From Pseudomonas viciae (GTDB lineage: Bacteria; Pseudomonadota; Gammaproteobacteria; Pseudomonadales; Pseudomonadaceae): a stretch of 64,000 nucleotides of DNA. The translations under genes and the position numbers were made by a program. The notes beneath the pieces are model-generated. The model had not been told where the DNA came from. It saw only the letters and a list, made by a program, of their open reading frames with translations, and did no database searches. The stretch is from the NCBI RefSeq assembly GCF_004786035.1, contig NZ_CP035088.1, positions 584,001 through 648,000 on the forward strand. The letters are read 5' to 3'. How positions within the stretch are numbered: the stretch's first letter is position 1; the number at the start of each line of letters is the position of its first letter. Shown here piece after piece: positions 39,975 to 50,971 of the stretch.

Positions 39975-42593
39975 ATGGCCGATTGGCAGTCCCTCGATCC
40001 CGAGGCCGCTCGTGAAGCGGAAAAATATGAAAACCCTATTCCTAGCCGCGAACTGATCCTGGCGCATCTCGCCGATCGGGGTTCGCCTGCTAGCCGCGAG
40101 CAACTGGTCGAAGAGTTCGGTCTGACCACCGAAGACCAGCTCGAGGCCCTGCGCCGCCGTCTGCGCGCCATGGAGCGCGACGCACAGCTGATCTACACCC
40201 GGCGCGGCACCTATGCTCCCGTGGACAAGCTCGACCTGATCCTGGGTCGCATCGCCGGCCACCGTGACGGCTTCGGCTTCCTGATCCCGGACGATGGCAG
40301 TGATGACCTGTTCATGAGCCCGGCGCAAATGCGCTTGGTGTTCGACGGTGACCGGGCCCTGGCCCGCGTGTCCGGCCTGGACCGCCGTGGTCGTCGTGAA
40401 GGCGTGATCGTCGAAGTGGTGTCCCGTGCCCACGAAAGCATTGTCGGCCGTTACTTCGAAGAAGGCGGCATCGGCTTTGTCGTCGCGGACAACCCGAAGA
40501 TCCAGCAAGAAGTGTTGGTCACTCCGGGGCGTAACGCCAACGCCAAGGTCGGTCAGTTCGTCGAGGTGAAGATCACCCACTGGCCAACCCCGCGCTTCCA
40601 GCCGCAAGGCGATGTGGTGGAAGTGGTCGGCAACTACATGGCGCCGGGCATGGAAATCGATGTCGCCCTGCGTACTTATGACATCCCGCACGTATGGCCT
40701 GAAGCGGTGCTCAAAGAAGCCGCCAAGCTCAAGCCGGAAGTTGAAGAGAAAGACAAAGAGAAGCGCATCGACCTGCGTCACCTGCCGTTCGTCACCATCG
40801 ACGGCGAAGACGCCCGGGACTTCGACGATGCGGTCTACTGCGAAGCCAAGCCTGGCAAGCTGCGCCTGTTCTCCGGCGGCTGGAAGTTGTACGTGGCGAT
40901 CGCCGACGTCTCCAGTTACGTGAAGCTCGGCTCGGCGCTGGACGCCGAAGCCCAGGTGCGTGGCAACTCGGTGTATTTCCCCGAGCGCGTCGTGCCAATG
41001 CTGCCAGAGCAACTGTCCAACGGGCTGTGCTCGCTCAACCCCCACGTCGATCGCTTGGCCATGGTTTGTGAGATGAGCATCTCCAAATCCGGCGAAATGA
41101 CCGACTACTGCTTCTACGAGGCGGTGATCCATTCTCACGCCCGTCTGACCTACAACAAGGTCAGCGCGATGCTGGAGACGCCAAAACTGGCCGAGTCGCG
41201 CAAGCTGCGCGGCGAATACACCGATGTGGTGCCGCACCTCAAACAGCTCTATTCGCTGTACAAGGTGCTGCTGGGGGCGCGTCATGTGCGTGGTGCGATC
41301 GATTTCGAAACCCAGGAAACCCGGATCATCTTCGGTACCGAGCGCAAAATCGCTGAAATCCGTCCGACCATTCGTAACGACGCGCATAAACTGATCGAGG
41401 AATGCATGCTGGCGGCCAACGTGGCCACTGCCGAGTTCCTGAAGAAACACGAAATCCCTGCGTTGTACCGGGTCCACGACGGCCCGCCGCCGGAGCGCCT
41501 GGAAAAACTGCGGGCGTTCCTCGGTGAACTTGGCCTGTCCCTGCACAAAGGCAAGGACGGTCCGTCGCCCAAGGATTACCAGGCCTTGCTGGCCAGTATC
41601 AAGGATCGTCCGGATTTCCACCTGATCCAGACCGTCATGCTGCGCTCGCTGAGCCAGGCGGTGTACAGCGCCGATAACCAGGGCCACTTCGGCCTGAATT
41701 ACGAAGCCTACACCCACTTCACTTCGCCGATCCGCCGCTACCCCGACCTGCTCACGCACCGGGCGATCCGCAGTGTGATCCATTCGAAGGCGAACACCCC
41801 GCACGTCAAGCGTGCTGGTGCGATGAGTATTCCCAAGGCGCGCATCTATCCGTACGACGAGGCAGCCCTGGAGCAGCTCGGCGAGCAGTGCTCGATGAGC
41901 GAGCGGCGTGCCGACGAAGCGACTCGCGACGTGGTGAACTGGCTCAAGTGCGAATACATGAAGGATCGCGTCGGTGAGTCGTTCCCGGGTGTGATCACTG
42001 CCGTGACCGGTTTCGGCCTGTTCGTCGAGCTGACCGATATCTACGTCGAAGGCCTGGTGCATGTCACTGCGCTGCCGGGCGATTACTACCACTTCGACCC
42101 TGTGCATCATCGCCTGGCAGGCGAGCGCACCGGTCGCAGCTTCCGTCTTGGCGATACCGTCGAAGTGCGGGTGATGCGCGTCGATCTCGACGAGCGCAAG
42201 ATCGATTTCGAGATGGCGGAAAAAACCATCAGTGCGCCGATTGGCCGCAAAAAACGTGGTAGCGAAACCGCTGCGCCTGCGGCCAAGACCGCCGCCGAGC
42301 CTGCGTCGTCCAAGTCCGGGCGTCGCGGTCCGGCCAAGGAAAAAGCCGTCGAGGCCTATCGCCCAAGCGATGCGGCGGCGAAAAACGCCGAGTTGCGCAA
42401 AAGCCGTGAGATGAAGCAGGCGTTGCTCGCCGAAGCCAAGAGCGGTGGTAAAGCGGCGTCTGGGGGAAAGACCGGAAGGTCGGCCCCGGACAGCGCGACC
42501 AGCAAACCGAGCAAACACCGTAAAGGCCCGCCCAAAGCGGGCTCGGCCCCCGCCAAAAGCGGCGGGGCGCGTAAACCCAAGGCCAAGTCATGA
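39975..42593 (+). CDS. rnr: Ribonuclease R
   Basis: 872 residues. 3'-5' exoribonuclease that unwinds and digests structured RNA, including rRNA and tmRNA-tagged messages. Order: N-terminal winged-helix (about 20-85, SRELILAHLADRGSPASREQL), two cold-shock OB folds, RNB catalytic domain starting near 265 with TIDGEDARDFDDAVYCE (metal-binding aspartates), S1 domain (about 660-750, GVITAVTGFGLFVELTDIYVEG) and a long Lys/Ala-rich tail. The tail is longer than in E. coli. It overlaps rlmB by four bases, so the two are coupled. Confidence 0.97.
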   Translation: MADWQSLDPEAAREAEKYENPIPSRELILAHLADRGSPASREQLVEEFGLTTEDQLEALRRRLRAMERDAQLIYTRRGTYAPVDKLDLILGRIAGHRDGFGFLIPDDGSDDLFMSPAQMRLVFDGDRALARVSGLDRRGRREGVIVEVVSRAHESIVGRYFEEGGIGFVVADNPKIQQEVLVTPGRNANAKVGQFVEVKITHWPTPRFQPQGDVVEVVGNYMAPGMEIDVALRTYDIPHVWPEAVLKEAAKLKPEVEEKDKEKRIDLRHLPFVTIDGEDARDFDDAVYCEAKPGKLRLFSGGWKLYVAIADVSSYVKLGSALDAEAQVRGNSVYFPERVVPMLPEQLSNGLCSLNPHVDRLAMVCEMSISKSGEMTDYCFYEAVIHSHARLTYNKVSAMLETPKLAESRKLRGEYTDVVPHLKQLYSLYKVLLGARHVRGAIDFETQETRIIFGTERKIAEIRPTIRNDAHKLIEECMLAANVATAEFLKKHEIPALYRVHDGPPPERLEKLRAFLGELGLSLHKGKDGPSPKDYQALLASIKDRPDFHLIQTVMLRSLSQAVYSADNQGHFGLNYEAYTHFTSPIRRYPDLLTHRAIRSVIHSKANTPHVKRAGAMSIPKARIYPYDEAALEQLGEQCSMSERRADEATRDVVNWLKCEYMKDRVGESFPGVITAVTGFGLFVELTDIYVEGLVHVTALPGDYYHFDPVHHRLAGERTGRSFRLGDTVEVRVMRVDLDERKIDFEMAEKTISAPIGRKKRGSETAAPAAKTAAEPASSKSGRRGPAKEKAVEAYRPSDAAAKNAELRKSREMKQALLAEAKSGGKAASGGKTGRSAPDSATSKPSKHRKGPPKAGSAPAKSGGARKPKAKS

Positions 42594-43351
42594 GTCAGTT
42601 GGAAAAAATCTACGGCGTGCATGCCGTGGAAGCGTTGCTGCGTCATCATCCCAAGCGGGTCAAGCAGATCTGGTTGGCGGAGGGTCGTAGCGATCCGCGA
42701 GTCCAGACCCTGGTCGAGTTGGCCAACGAAAGCCGTGTTGCGGTCGGCCAGGCCGAACGGCGGGAGATGGACGCCTGGGTTGAGGGCGTGCACCAGGGCG
42801 TCGTGGCCGAGGTCAGCCCGAGCCAGGTCTGGGGCGAAGCAATGCTCGACGAACTGCTCGATCGCACCGAAGGCGCGCCTTTGTTGCTGGTGCTCGATGG
42901 CGTGACCGACCCGCACAACCTCGGCGCCTGCCTGCGTTCGGCGGATGCCGCCGGTGCGTTGGCGGTGATCGTGCCTAAAGACAAGTCGGCAACCTTGACG
43001 CCAGTGGTGCGTAAGGTTGCCTGCGGCGCGGCGGAAGTGATTCCGCTGGTGGCCGTGACCAACCTGGCGCGCACCCTGGAAAAACTCCAGCAGCGCGGCC
43101 TGTGGGTCGTGGGCACGGCGGGCGAGGCTGAGGTCAGCATTTATGACCAGGACCTGACTGGCCCGACCATCCTGATCATGGGCGCCGAAGGCAAGGGCAT
43201 GCGCCGCCTGACCCGCGAGCATTGCGACTACCTGGTCAAGCTGCCGATGGCTGGTAGCGTCAGCAGTCTCAATGTCTCAGTCGCGACGGGTGTGTGCCTG
43301 TTCGAGGCGCTGCGCCAGCGTAGCGTCAAGACTACCGCCAAGAAGCCTTAA
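42590..43351 (+). CDS. rlmB: 23S rRNA (guanosine-2'-O-)-methyltransferase RlmB
   Basis: 253 residues. SPOUT-class methyltransferase that modifies Gm2251 of 23S rRNA. N-terminal substrate-binding domain with EKIYGVHAVEALLRHHP, then the knotted catalytic domain: LVLDGVTDPHNLGACLRSAD (motif 1, about 99-118), ILIMGAEGKGMRRL (motif 2) and LPMAGSVSSLNVSVATGVCLFEA (motif 3). The ATGA overlap with rnr is conserved in gamma-proteobacteria. A REPIN follows the stop. Confidence 0.96.
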   Translation: MSQLEKIYGVHAVEALLRHHPKRVKQIWLAEGRSDPRVQTLVELANESRVAVGQAERREMDAWVEGVHQGVVAEVSPSQVWGEAMLDELLDRTEGAPLLLVLDGVTDPHNLGACLRSADAAGALAVIVPKDKSATLTPVVRKVACGAAEVIPLVAVTNLARTLEKLQQRGLWVVGTAGEAEVSIYDQDLTGPTILIMGAEGKGMRRLTREHCDYLVKLPMAGSVSSLNVSVATGVCLFEALRQRSVKTTAKKP

Positions 43352-43368
43352 GCCGGACGCAAGTCAAA

Positions 43369-43459
43369 TGTGGGAGCGGGCTTGCTCGCGAAAGCGCAGT
43401 GTCATTCAACCTATTTGTTGAATGTCGGACCGCATTCGCGAGCAAGCCCGCTCCCACAT
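43369..43459. repeat. REPIN
   Basis: TGTGGGAGCGGGCTTGCTCGCGAA and inverted TTCGCGAGCAAGCCCGCTCCCACA between rlmB and rpsF. The spacer itself has a small palindrome (ATTCAAC..GTTGAAT). The rest of the 309-bp gap is the rpsF leader. Confidence 0.9.
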
Positions 43460-43608
43460 TGGTTTTTGTGTATGGATGAAGACTGGTTGTTGTTCAAATA
43501 ATCACCAATCACCTTGCGCCGCCCTCGGCCCTTCTCTACAATTGCGCCCCTTGCTGTGATGGCAGGCACTTATGTGTCTAGCGTCCACAAGTCCATAAGT
43601 GTCATTCA

Positions 43609-43655
43609 CTCCTTGTCTGACCGTTTTTGAGCGGCAGGCTACAACCCGTAAGGAG
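43609..43655 (+). promoter_or_regulatory. S6:S18-binding leader of rpsF
   Basis: CTCCTT (43609-43614) can pair with AAGGAG (43650-43655), which is the rpsF Shine-Dalgarno. Between them is a hairpin GTCTG-A-CCG / CGG-CAGGC and, on the 3' side, an unpaired TACAACCCGT that contains CCG. This matches the autoregulatory motif known from rpsF leaders, where the S6:S18 complex binds a CCG bulge next to the sequestered ribosome site. Confidence 0.75.
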
Positions 43656-43660
43656 CATTC

Positions 43661-44089
43661 ATGCGTCATTACGAAATCATCTTTTTGGTCCACCCGGATC
43701 AAAGCGAGCAAGTCGGCGGCATGGTTGAGCGTTACACCAAGCTGATCGAAGAAGACGGCGGCAAAATCCACCGTCTGGAAGATTGGGGCCGTCGTCAACT
43801 GGCCTACGCAATCAACAATGTTCACAAGGCTCACTACGTGATGCTGAACGTTGAGTGCACCGGCAAGGCCCTGGCCGAGCTGGAAGACAACTTCCGCTAC
43901 AACGATGCAGTGATCCGTAACCTGGTCATCCGTCGCGAAGAAGCCGTTACCGGCCAATCCGAGATGCTCAAGGCTGAAGAAAACCGCAGTGAGCGCCGTG
44001 AGCGTCGCGACCGTCCTGAGCACTCTGACAGCGCCGATGGCGATGACAGCGATAGCGACAGCGACAACAGCGATAACGCTGACGAGTAA
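43661..44089 (+). CDS. rpsF: 30S ribosomal protein S6
   Basis: 142 residues beginning [19 protein letters not shown]6 binds the central domain of 16S rRNA as a heterodimer with S18. The core (about 1-100) is standard: [26 protein letters not shown]. The tail from about 105 is an extreme run of Glu, Arg, Ser and Asp ([13 protein letters not shown]); in E. coli the tail of S6 receives extra glutamates from RimK, and this tail already encodes an acidic one. First gene of rpsF-rpsR-(membrane protein)-rplI, likely autoregulated by the leader. Confidence 0.98.
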   Translation: MRHYEIIFLVHPDQSEQVGGMVERYTKLIEEDGGKIHRLEDWGRRQLAYAINNVHKAHYVMLNVECTGKALAELEDNFRYNDAVIRNLVIRREEAVTGQSEMLKAEENRSERRERRDRPEHSDSADGDDSDSDSDNSDNADE

Positions 44090-44117
44090 TCCACGGACCT
44101 TTTAAGGAGCCAATCAC

Positions 44118-44348
44118 ATGGCACGTTTCTTCCGTCGTCGTAAATTCTGCCGCTTCACCGCTGAAGACGTGAAAGAGATCGATTACAAAGATCTCAACAC
44201 TCTGAAAGCCTACGTATCCGAGACCGGCAAAATCGTTCCAAGCCGCATCACCGGTACCAAAGCTCGTTATCAGCGTCAGCTGGCCACCGCTATCAAGCGC
44301 GCCCGCTTCCTGGCCCTGCTGGCCTACACCGACAGCCACGGCCGCTGA
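44118..44348 (+). CDS. rpsR: 30S ribosomal protein S18
   Basis: 76 residues, [21 protein letters not shown] at the start and [24 protein letters not shown] in the RNA-binding core. It pairs with S6 on the small-subunit platform. AAGGAG stands before the ATG. It follows rpsF by 28 bp. Unlike enterobacteria, no priB lies between rpsF and rpsR. Normal length. Confidence 0.98.
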
Positions 44349-44384
44349 GACCGGGCAGTCGATACGTAGCAAAGGATTGAATGC

Positions 44385-45278
44385 ATGCGCGCCATAGCTG
44401 AGTTCATTATGCGCGGCCGTATGCAGGCCACTCTGGTAGTGGCTGGATGCGCGGCATTGCCGTTGTTGTATTGGTTGGGTGCTGCCGCGGTGAGTCTTGT
44501 ACTCCTGCGGCGCGGATTGAAGGACGCCTTGGGCGTTCTTGCTCTGGGACTGCTGCCAGCCTTGTTCTGGTGGTTGTATTCCGCTGACCCGCGGGCACTC
44601 ATGGTGCTGCTGGGGTCTTCGGCGCTGGCGTTGGTGTTGCGCGCCAGCGAATCCTGGAACCGCGTGCTGCTGGTCAGCATAGCGATGGGAGTGGTGTTTT
44701 CAGTGGTGCTCGGGGTGGCTTTTGCGCTCCAGATCGAGATGCTGTCGCAGGCTTTGATAAAAATCCTGCCCGAGGCCCTCGGTGATCTCTACCAGCAGAT
44801 GTCGGTAGAGGAGCAGGCGCGTTTCGCGTCCCTGATCGCACCGGTCCTGACCGGCCTGATTGCGGCCTTGTTGCAAATCGTCAGTGTGCTGAGCCTGATT
44901 GTCGGGCGCTACTGGCAGGCGTTGTTGTACAACCCGGGTGGTTTTGGTCGCGAGTTTCGCGCCATCCGATTCCCGTTTGGGCTGGCGATGTTGCTGCTGG
45001 CGGGCATGCTTCTGGGGCCGAACTTCGGTCCGCAGATGGCCATGCTTACGCCGCTGTGCAGTGTACCGCTGGTATTCGCCGCGCTGGCCCTGATGCACGG
45101 GCTGGTGGGGCAAAAACGACTGGCCAGGTTCTGGCTGGTGGGGTTGTACGTCACGTTGTTGCTGTTCATGCAACTGATCTATCCGTTGCTGGTGGTCTTG
45201 GCCATCGTCGACAGCCTGATTGATTTTCGCGGTCGTATGGCGCCGAAAGACGCCGACAACGCGAACGGTGAAGGTTAA
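44385..45278 (+). CDS. DUF2232/YybS-like multi-span membrane protein
   Basis: 297 residues with about eight membrane helices (for example LVVAGCAALPLLYWLGAAAV, ALGVLALGLLPALFWWL, PLVFAALALMHGLVG). The general pattern fits the YybS/DUF2232 membrane family, which in Firmicutes also lies beside rplI-dnaB-type genes. It sits 36 bp after rpsR and 18 bp before rplI, so it is co-transcribed with ribosomal protein genes; the equivalent in P. aeruginosa is PA4933. Function unknown. A few charged residues occur in loops only, and there is no recognisable transporter or enzyme motif. Confidence 0.75.
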   Translation: MRAIAEFIMRGRMQATLVVAGCAALPLLYWLGAAAVSLVLLRRGLKDALGVLALGLLPALFWWLYSADPRALMVLLGSSALALVLRASESWNRVLLVSIAMGVVFSVVLGVAFALQIEMLSQALIKILPEALGDLYQQMSVEEQARFASLIAPVLTGLIAALLQIVSVLSLIVGRYWQALLYNPGGFGREFRAIRFPFGLAMLLLAGMLLGPNFGPQMAMLTPLCSVPLVFAALALMHGLVGQKRLARFWLVGLYVTLLLFMQLIYPLLVVLAIVDSLIDFRGRMAPKDADNANGEG

Positions 45279-45296
45279 AAGTTAGAGGATTTTCAC

Positions 45297-45743
45297 ATGC
45301 AACTGATCCTTCTGGAAAAAGTCACCAACCTGGGCAACCTGGGTGACAAAGTAAACGTTAAGGCCGGTTACGGTCGTAACTACCTGCTGCCTTACGGCAA
45401 AGCCACCGCTGCGACCGCTGCCAACCTGGCTGCGTTCGAAGAGCGTCGCGCTGAGCTGGAAAAAGCCGCAGCAGACCGTAAGACCTCGGCTGAAAGCCGT
45501 GCTGCCCAACTGGCCGAGCTGGAAGTGACCATCACTGCCACCGCTGGCGACGAAGGCAAGCTGTTCGGTTCGATCGGTACTCACGACATCGCTGACGCAC
45601 TGACCGCCTCCGGCGTTGAAGTGTCGAAAAGCGAAGTTCGTCTGCCGAACGGCACCATCCGCAACGTAGGCGAATTCGACGTAGCCGTGCACCTGCACGC
45701 CGAAGTTGAAGCCACCGTACGCGTTGTCGTGGTAGCAGCCTAA
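45297..45743 (+). CDS. rplI: 50S ribosomal protein L9
   Basis: 148 residues. N-terminal rRNA-binding domain [36 protein letters not shown], a long connecting helix (about 41-75), and the C-terminal domain with [17 protein letters not shown]9 sits at the base of the L1 stalk and reaches toward the next ribosome. Ribosome site AGAGGA is about seven bases ahead. An intrinsic terminator follows, so dnaB is likely to have its own start. Confidence 0.98.
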   Translation: MQLILLEKVTNLGNLGDKVNVKAGYGRNYLLPYGKATAATAANLAAFEERRAELEKAAADRKTSAESRAAQLAELEVTITATAGDEGKLFGSIGTHDIADALTASGVEVSKSEVRLPNGTIRNVGEFDVAVHLHAEVEATVRVVVVAA

Positions 45744-45788
45744 GCAACACCTGTCGGTTGGCACCCTCGGGTGCTAGCCGGTAACATC

Positions 45789-45828
45789 GGGCACGATCCT
45801 GTTTACAGGTCGTGCCCTTTGTCTTTCT
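45789..45828 (+). terminator. Intrinsic terminator after rplI
   Basis: GGGCACGA-T-CCTG-TTTA-CAGG-TCGTGCCC nested stem (45789-45817) followed by TTTGTCTTTCT. Confidence 0.9.
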
Positions 45829-45879
45829 GCAATTGCTGATTTTCATAACCCCCTGGGTTTCCCAAAGAATCAAGTGGCC

Positions 45880-47277
45880 ATGAACGAAATCACCGCTCCA
45901 GAGCAATACGATCTGCAAACCGCTGCCCTGAAGGTGCCTCCGCATTCCATCGAGGCCGAACAGGCCGTGCTCGGTGGCCTGATGCTGGACAACAACGCCT
46001 GGGAGCGGGTGCTCGATCAAGTTTCCGACGGCGATTTCTATCGACATGACCACCGCCTGATTTTCCGTGCGATCGCCAAGTTGGCCGATCAGAACATGCC
46101 GATCGACGTCGTGACCCTGTCCGAGCAATTGGACAAGGAAGGTCAGACATCCCAGGTCGGCGGTCTCGGTTACCTGGGCGAATTGGCCAAAAACACGCCG
46201 TCGGTCGCCAACATCAAGGCCTATGCCCAGATCGTGCGCGAGCGGGCGACCTTGCGCCAATTGATCGGCATCAGCACCGAAATCGCCGACAGCGCCTTCA
46301 ACCCGGAAGGCCGCACCGCTGCCGAGATCCTCGATGAAGCCGAACGGCAGATCTTTCAGATCGCCGAGGCCCGGCCGAAAACCGGCGGCCCGGTCAGCGT
46401 CAACGACCTGCTGACCAAGGCCATCGACCGCATCGACACCTTGTTCAACACCGACAATGCCATCACCGGCCTGTCCACCGGCTACACCGACCTCGACGAG
46501 AAGACCAGCGGCCTGCAGCCATCCGACCTGATCATCGTCGCCGGCCGTCCGTCCATGGGTAAAACCACCTTTGCGATGAACCTGGTGGAAAACGCCGTGT
46601 TGCGCAGTGACAAGGCGGTCCTGGTGTACTCCCTCGAGATGCCAGGCGAATCGCTGATCATGCGTATGCTCTCGTCCCTGGGGCGTATCGATCAGACCAA
46701 GGTTCGTTCCGGCCAGCTGGAAGACGACGATTGGCCGCGCCTGACTTCAGCGGTCAACCTGCTCAATGATCGCAAGCTGTTCATCGACGATACGGCGGGT
46801 ATCAGCCCGTCGGAAATGCGTGCCCGAACCCGGCGCCTGGTGCGTGAGCACGGTGAGGTCGGGCTGATCATGATCGACTACCTGCAATTGATGCAGATCC
46901 CAGGCTCCAGCGGCGACAACCGGACCAACGAGATTTCTGAAATCTCTCGTTCCCTCAAGGCCCTGGCCAAGGAATTCAACTGCCCGGTGGTGGCGCTTTC
47001 CCAGTTGAACCGCTCCCTGGAACAGCGCCCCAACAAGCGCCCGGTGAACTCCGACTTGCGGGAATCCGGAGCGATCGAGCAGGACGCCGACGTCATCATG
47101 TTCGTGTACCGCGACGAGGTGTATCACCCCGAGACGGAACACAAGGGCATCGCTGAGATCATCATCGGCAAGCAGCGGAACGGCCCGATCGGCTTCATTC
47201 GTCTGGCGTTCATCGGTAAATACACTCGATTCGAGAACCTGGCGCCGGGTAGCTACAATTTTGATGACGACGAGTAA
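45880..47277 (+). CDS. dnaB: Replicative DNA helicase DnaB
   Basis: 465 residues from the ATG at 45880; a GTG two codons earlier is in frame but less likely. Hexameric 5'-3' helicase of the replication fork. N-terminal domain binding DnaG (VPPHSIEAEQAVLGGLMLD), linker, and RecA-like C-terminal domain with Walker A GRPSMGKTTFAMN near 221-233, Walker B GLIMIDYLQLM, and SLEMPGESLIMRML. No intein interrupts it. A REPIN follows directly after the stop. Confidence 0.98.
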   Translation: MNEITAPEQYDLQTAALKVPPHSIEAEQAVLGGLMLDNNAWERVLDQVSDGDFYRHDHRLIFRAIAKLADQNMPIDVVTLSEQLDKEGQTSQVGGLGYLGELAKNTPSVANIKAYAQIVRERATLRQLIGISTEIADSAFNPEGRTAAEILDEAERQIFQIAEARPKTGGPVSVNDLLTKAIDRIDTLFNTDNAITGLSTGYTDLDEKTSGLQPSDLIIVAGRPSMGKTTFAMNLVENAVLRSDKAVLVYSLEMPGESLIMRMLSSLGRIDQTKVRSGQLEDDDWPRLTSAVNLLNDRKLFIDDTAGISPSEMRARTRRLVREHGEVGLIMIDYLQLMQIPGSSGDNRTNEISEISRSLKALAKEFNCPVVALSQLNRSLEQRPNKRPVNSDLRESGAIEQDADVIMFVYRDEVYHPETEHKGIAEIIIGKQRNGPIGFIRLAFIGKYTRFENLAPGSYNFDDDE

Positions 47278-47278
47278 C

Positions 47279-47367
47279 GTGTGCGGGCTTGCTCGCGAAA
47301 GCGGTGTGCCCGGCAACCTCAGCGTCGACTGACACACCGCCTTCGCGAGCAAGCCCGCTCCCACAGG
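47279..47367. repeat. REPIN
   Basis: GTGTGCGGGCTTGCTCGCGAAAGCGGTGTG and inverted TTCGCGAGCAAGCCCGCTCCCACA, immediately after dnaB; the arms extend inward to GCGGTGTG..CACACCGC. Confidence 0.9.
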
Positions 47368-47463
47368 GGGGAGCGCAATTTCCGACCATAGCCGTCGGAA
47401 TTGGTTAATTTTTGTGCTATATTCCGCGCCCGCGATTTTTCATCTTTTATACCGGTCATCGAC

Positions 47464-49764
<2,301 letters not shown>

Positions 49765-49781
49765 TCCTTGAGCGACAACGT

Positions 49782-49815
49782 AAAACGCCAGCCTGAGTGC
49801 TGGCGTTTTGCTTTC
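49782..49815 (+). terminator. Intrinsic terminator after ygiQ
   Basis: AAAACGCCAGC / GCTGGCGTTTT stem (49782-49809) with a short T-rich tail. Confidence 0.9.
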
Positions 49816-49861
49816 TAGCGGCGGTGCTGGCCGTTTGTTATCGTGGCGCCCGCATAGCCCT

Positions 49862-49995
49862 TGTGGCGAGGGAGCTTGCTCCCGCTCGGCGGCGAAGCCA
49901 TCGTAAACCGGCTGGCACGGTCTATCTGGGAAAATTGCATTGGTTTGTTTGGGGCTGCTTCGCAGCCCAGCGGGAGCAAGCTCCCTTGCCACAGG
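49862..49995. repeat. REPIN (GGGAGCTTGCTCCC family)
   Basis: TGTGGCGAGGGAGCTTGCTCCCGCTCGG and inverted GCAGCCCAGCGGGAGCAAGCTCCCTTGCCACA with an ~80-bp spacer, upstream of the unassigned two-gene cassette. Confidence 0.88.
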
Positions 49996-50044
49996 GTTCA
50001 GTGTGGATAAAAGTCTCACCCTCCGATTCTCAAGGACGATTCAT

Positions 50045-50971
50045 ATGAGCAGCGCTTCAACGGGCATCGGCATGGACCTGAACTTCTCCCAGTTCATGGC
50101 CCGCAAACGCATCGAAAGCCAGATCAACCTGCCACGCCTGTTCGCGGCCATCGACGCCGATCCAGGCATTGCCGGGGCGGGCGTGGTGTATGTCGATTCC
50201 GAATACAACGTCGTGACCCTGCGCGAATTCAAGCCGATTTGCAGCATCGCGCCCAAGCGCATCATTTTGCGCGAGGCGAAAAAATACATCGCGCCGCAGC
50301 AATTCATCGATCAGGTAAAAAGCAGCCCGCGCGAGTCCAAGCTTGGACTTGAAGCAACCAACGCCGGCTTGTCCTGTGTCGCCGCGGTGATTGGTTGGGT
50401 GGTGGTGTTCAGTGGAAGCGTCGCTGTGCCCTTTACGGCGGGGGCAAGTGCCTTTGTCGTTGCCCTGGGCGCCGCTGCCGCGACGGCCAGTACCGCGCAA
50501 TGCGTCATTGGCGGGATGCGGGTGGCGAATGAGCTGACCAACCCGACTGGCAACGATGAGATGAACGACGCTGACTGGTACAACATCGTATCCCCGGTCC
50601 TTGACGGGGTTTCCCTGGTGGGCGTCGGCGGGTCAGCCCTGACGACTGTTCGTCTGCTCAAGGCCAATAAAGCGTCTGCCACCGGAAAAAGCTGGTACCA
50701 GTTGCTCAAGGGGTTGAACCGGCAGGAACGAAGCAAGTTAACCAAGGAACTGTTGACGCTGAAGGACCCTAGCCTGACCGCAAAATTGCTCAAGCTGCAG
50801 CAACGAGCGGGGGCCGTCCCCAAGCGTTATTCTTCTGCGGAAATCAGGCACGCTACGCTGACCCAGATTAAAGACTCCCTGGGTGGCGCTCTGGGCGTTA
50901 TCGGCAGTTATACAGGGGGCGGCCATGTGAAAACCGTCGCCGTCGGCCTGTACGAGGAGTTCACGGAGTGA
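50045..50971 (+). CDS. Unassigned protein with hydrophobic hairpin core (toxin-like)
   Basis: 308 residues from the ATG at 50045 with AAGGA eight bases ahead. No signal peptide. Residues 1-100 are soluble (LPRLFAAIDADPGIAGAGVVYVD, then a basic KRIILREAKKYIAPQQF). Residues 105-157 are a long Gly/Ala/Val-rich hydrophobic block broken by PFTAG, which looks like a helical hairpin able to enter a membrane. A linker NPTGNDEMNDADWYNIVSP follows, then LDGVSLVGVGGSALTTVRLL and a basic, helical C-terminus. This soluble-plus-hairpin build resembles pore-forming effectors of contact or type VI systems; it is inference only. I recall similar proteins mislabelled 'NAD synthetase', but no NAD synthase motif (S-G-G-x-D-S) is present. 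It overlaps the next gene by four bases. Confidence 0.6.
   Translation: MSSASTGIGMDLNFSQFMARKRIESQINLPRLFAAIDADPGIAGAGVVYVDSEYNVVTLREFKPICSIAPKRIILREAKKYIAPQQFIDQVKSSPRESKLGLEATNAGLSCVAAVIGWVVVFSGSVAVPFTAGASAFVVALGAAAATASTAQCVIGGMRVANELTNPTGNDEMNDADWYNIVSPVLDGVSLVGVGGSALTTVRLLKANKASATGKSWYQLLKGLNRQERSKLTKELLTLKDPSLTAKLLKLQQRAGAVPKRYSSAEIRHATLTQIKDSLGGALGVIGSYTGGGHVKTVAVGLYEEFTE

Noticed and set aside
39972..42518. Minus-strand open frame of 848 codons opposite rnr
   Set aside because: Antisense shadow of ribonuclease R; no motif or ribosome site.
50045..50971. 'NAD synthetase' label for the toxin-like protein
   Set aside because: No S-G-G-x-D-S loop or any NAD synthase motif; the real nadE is at 60587-61414.
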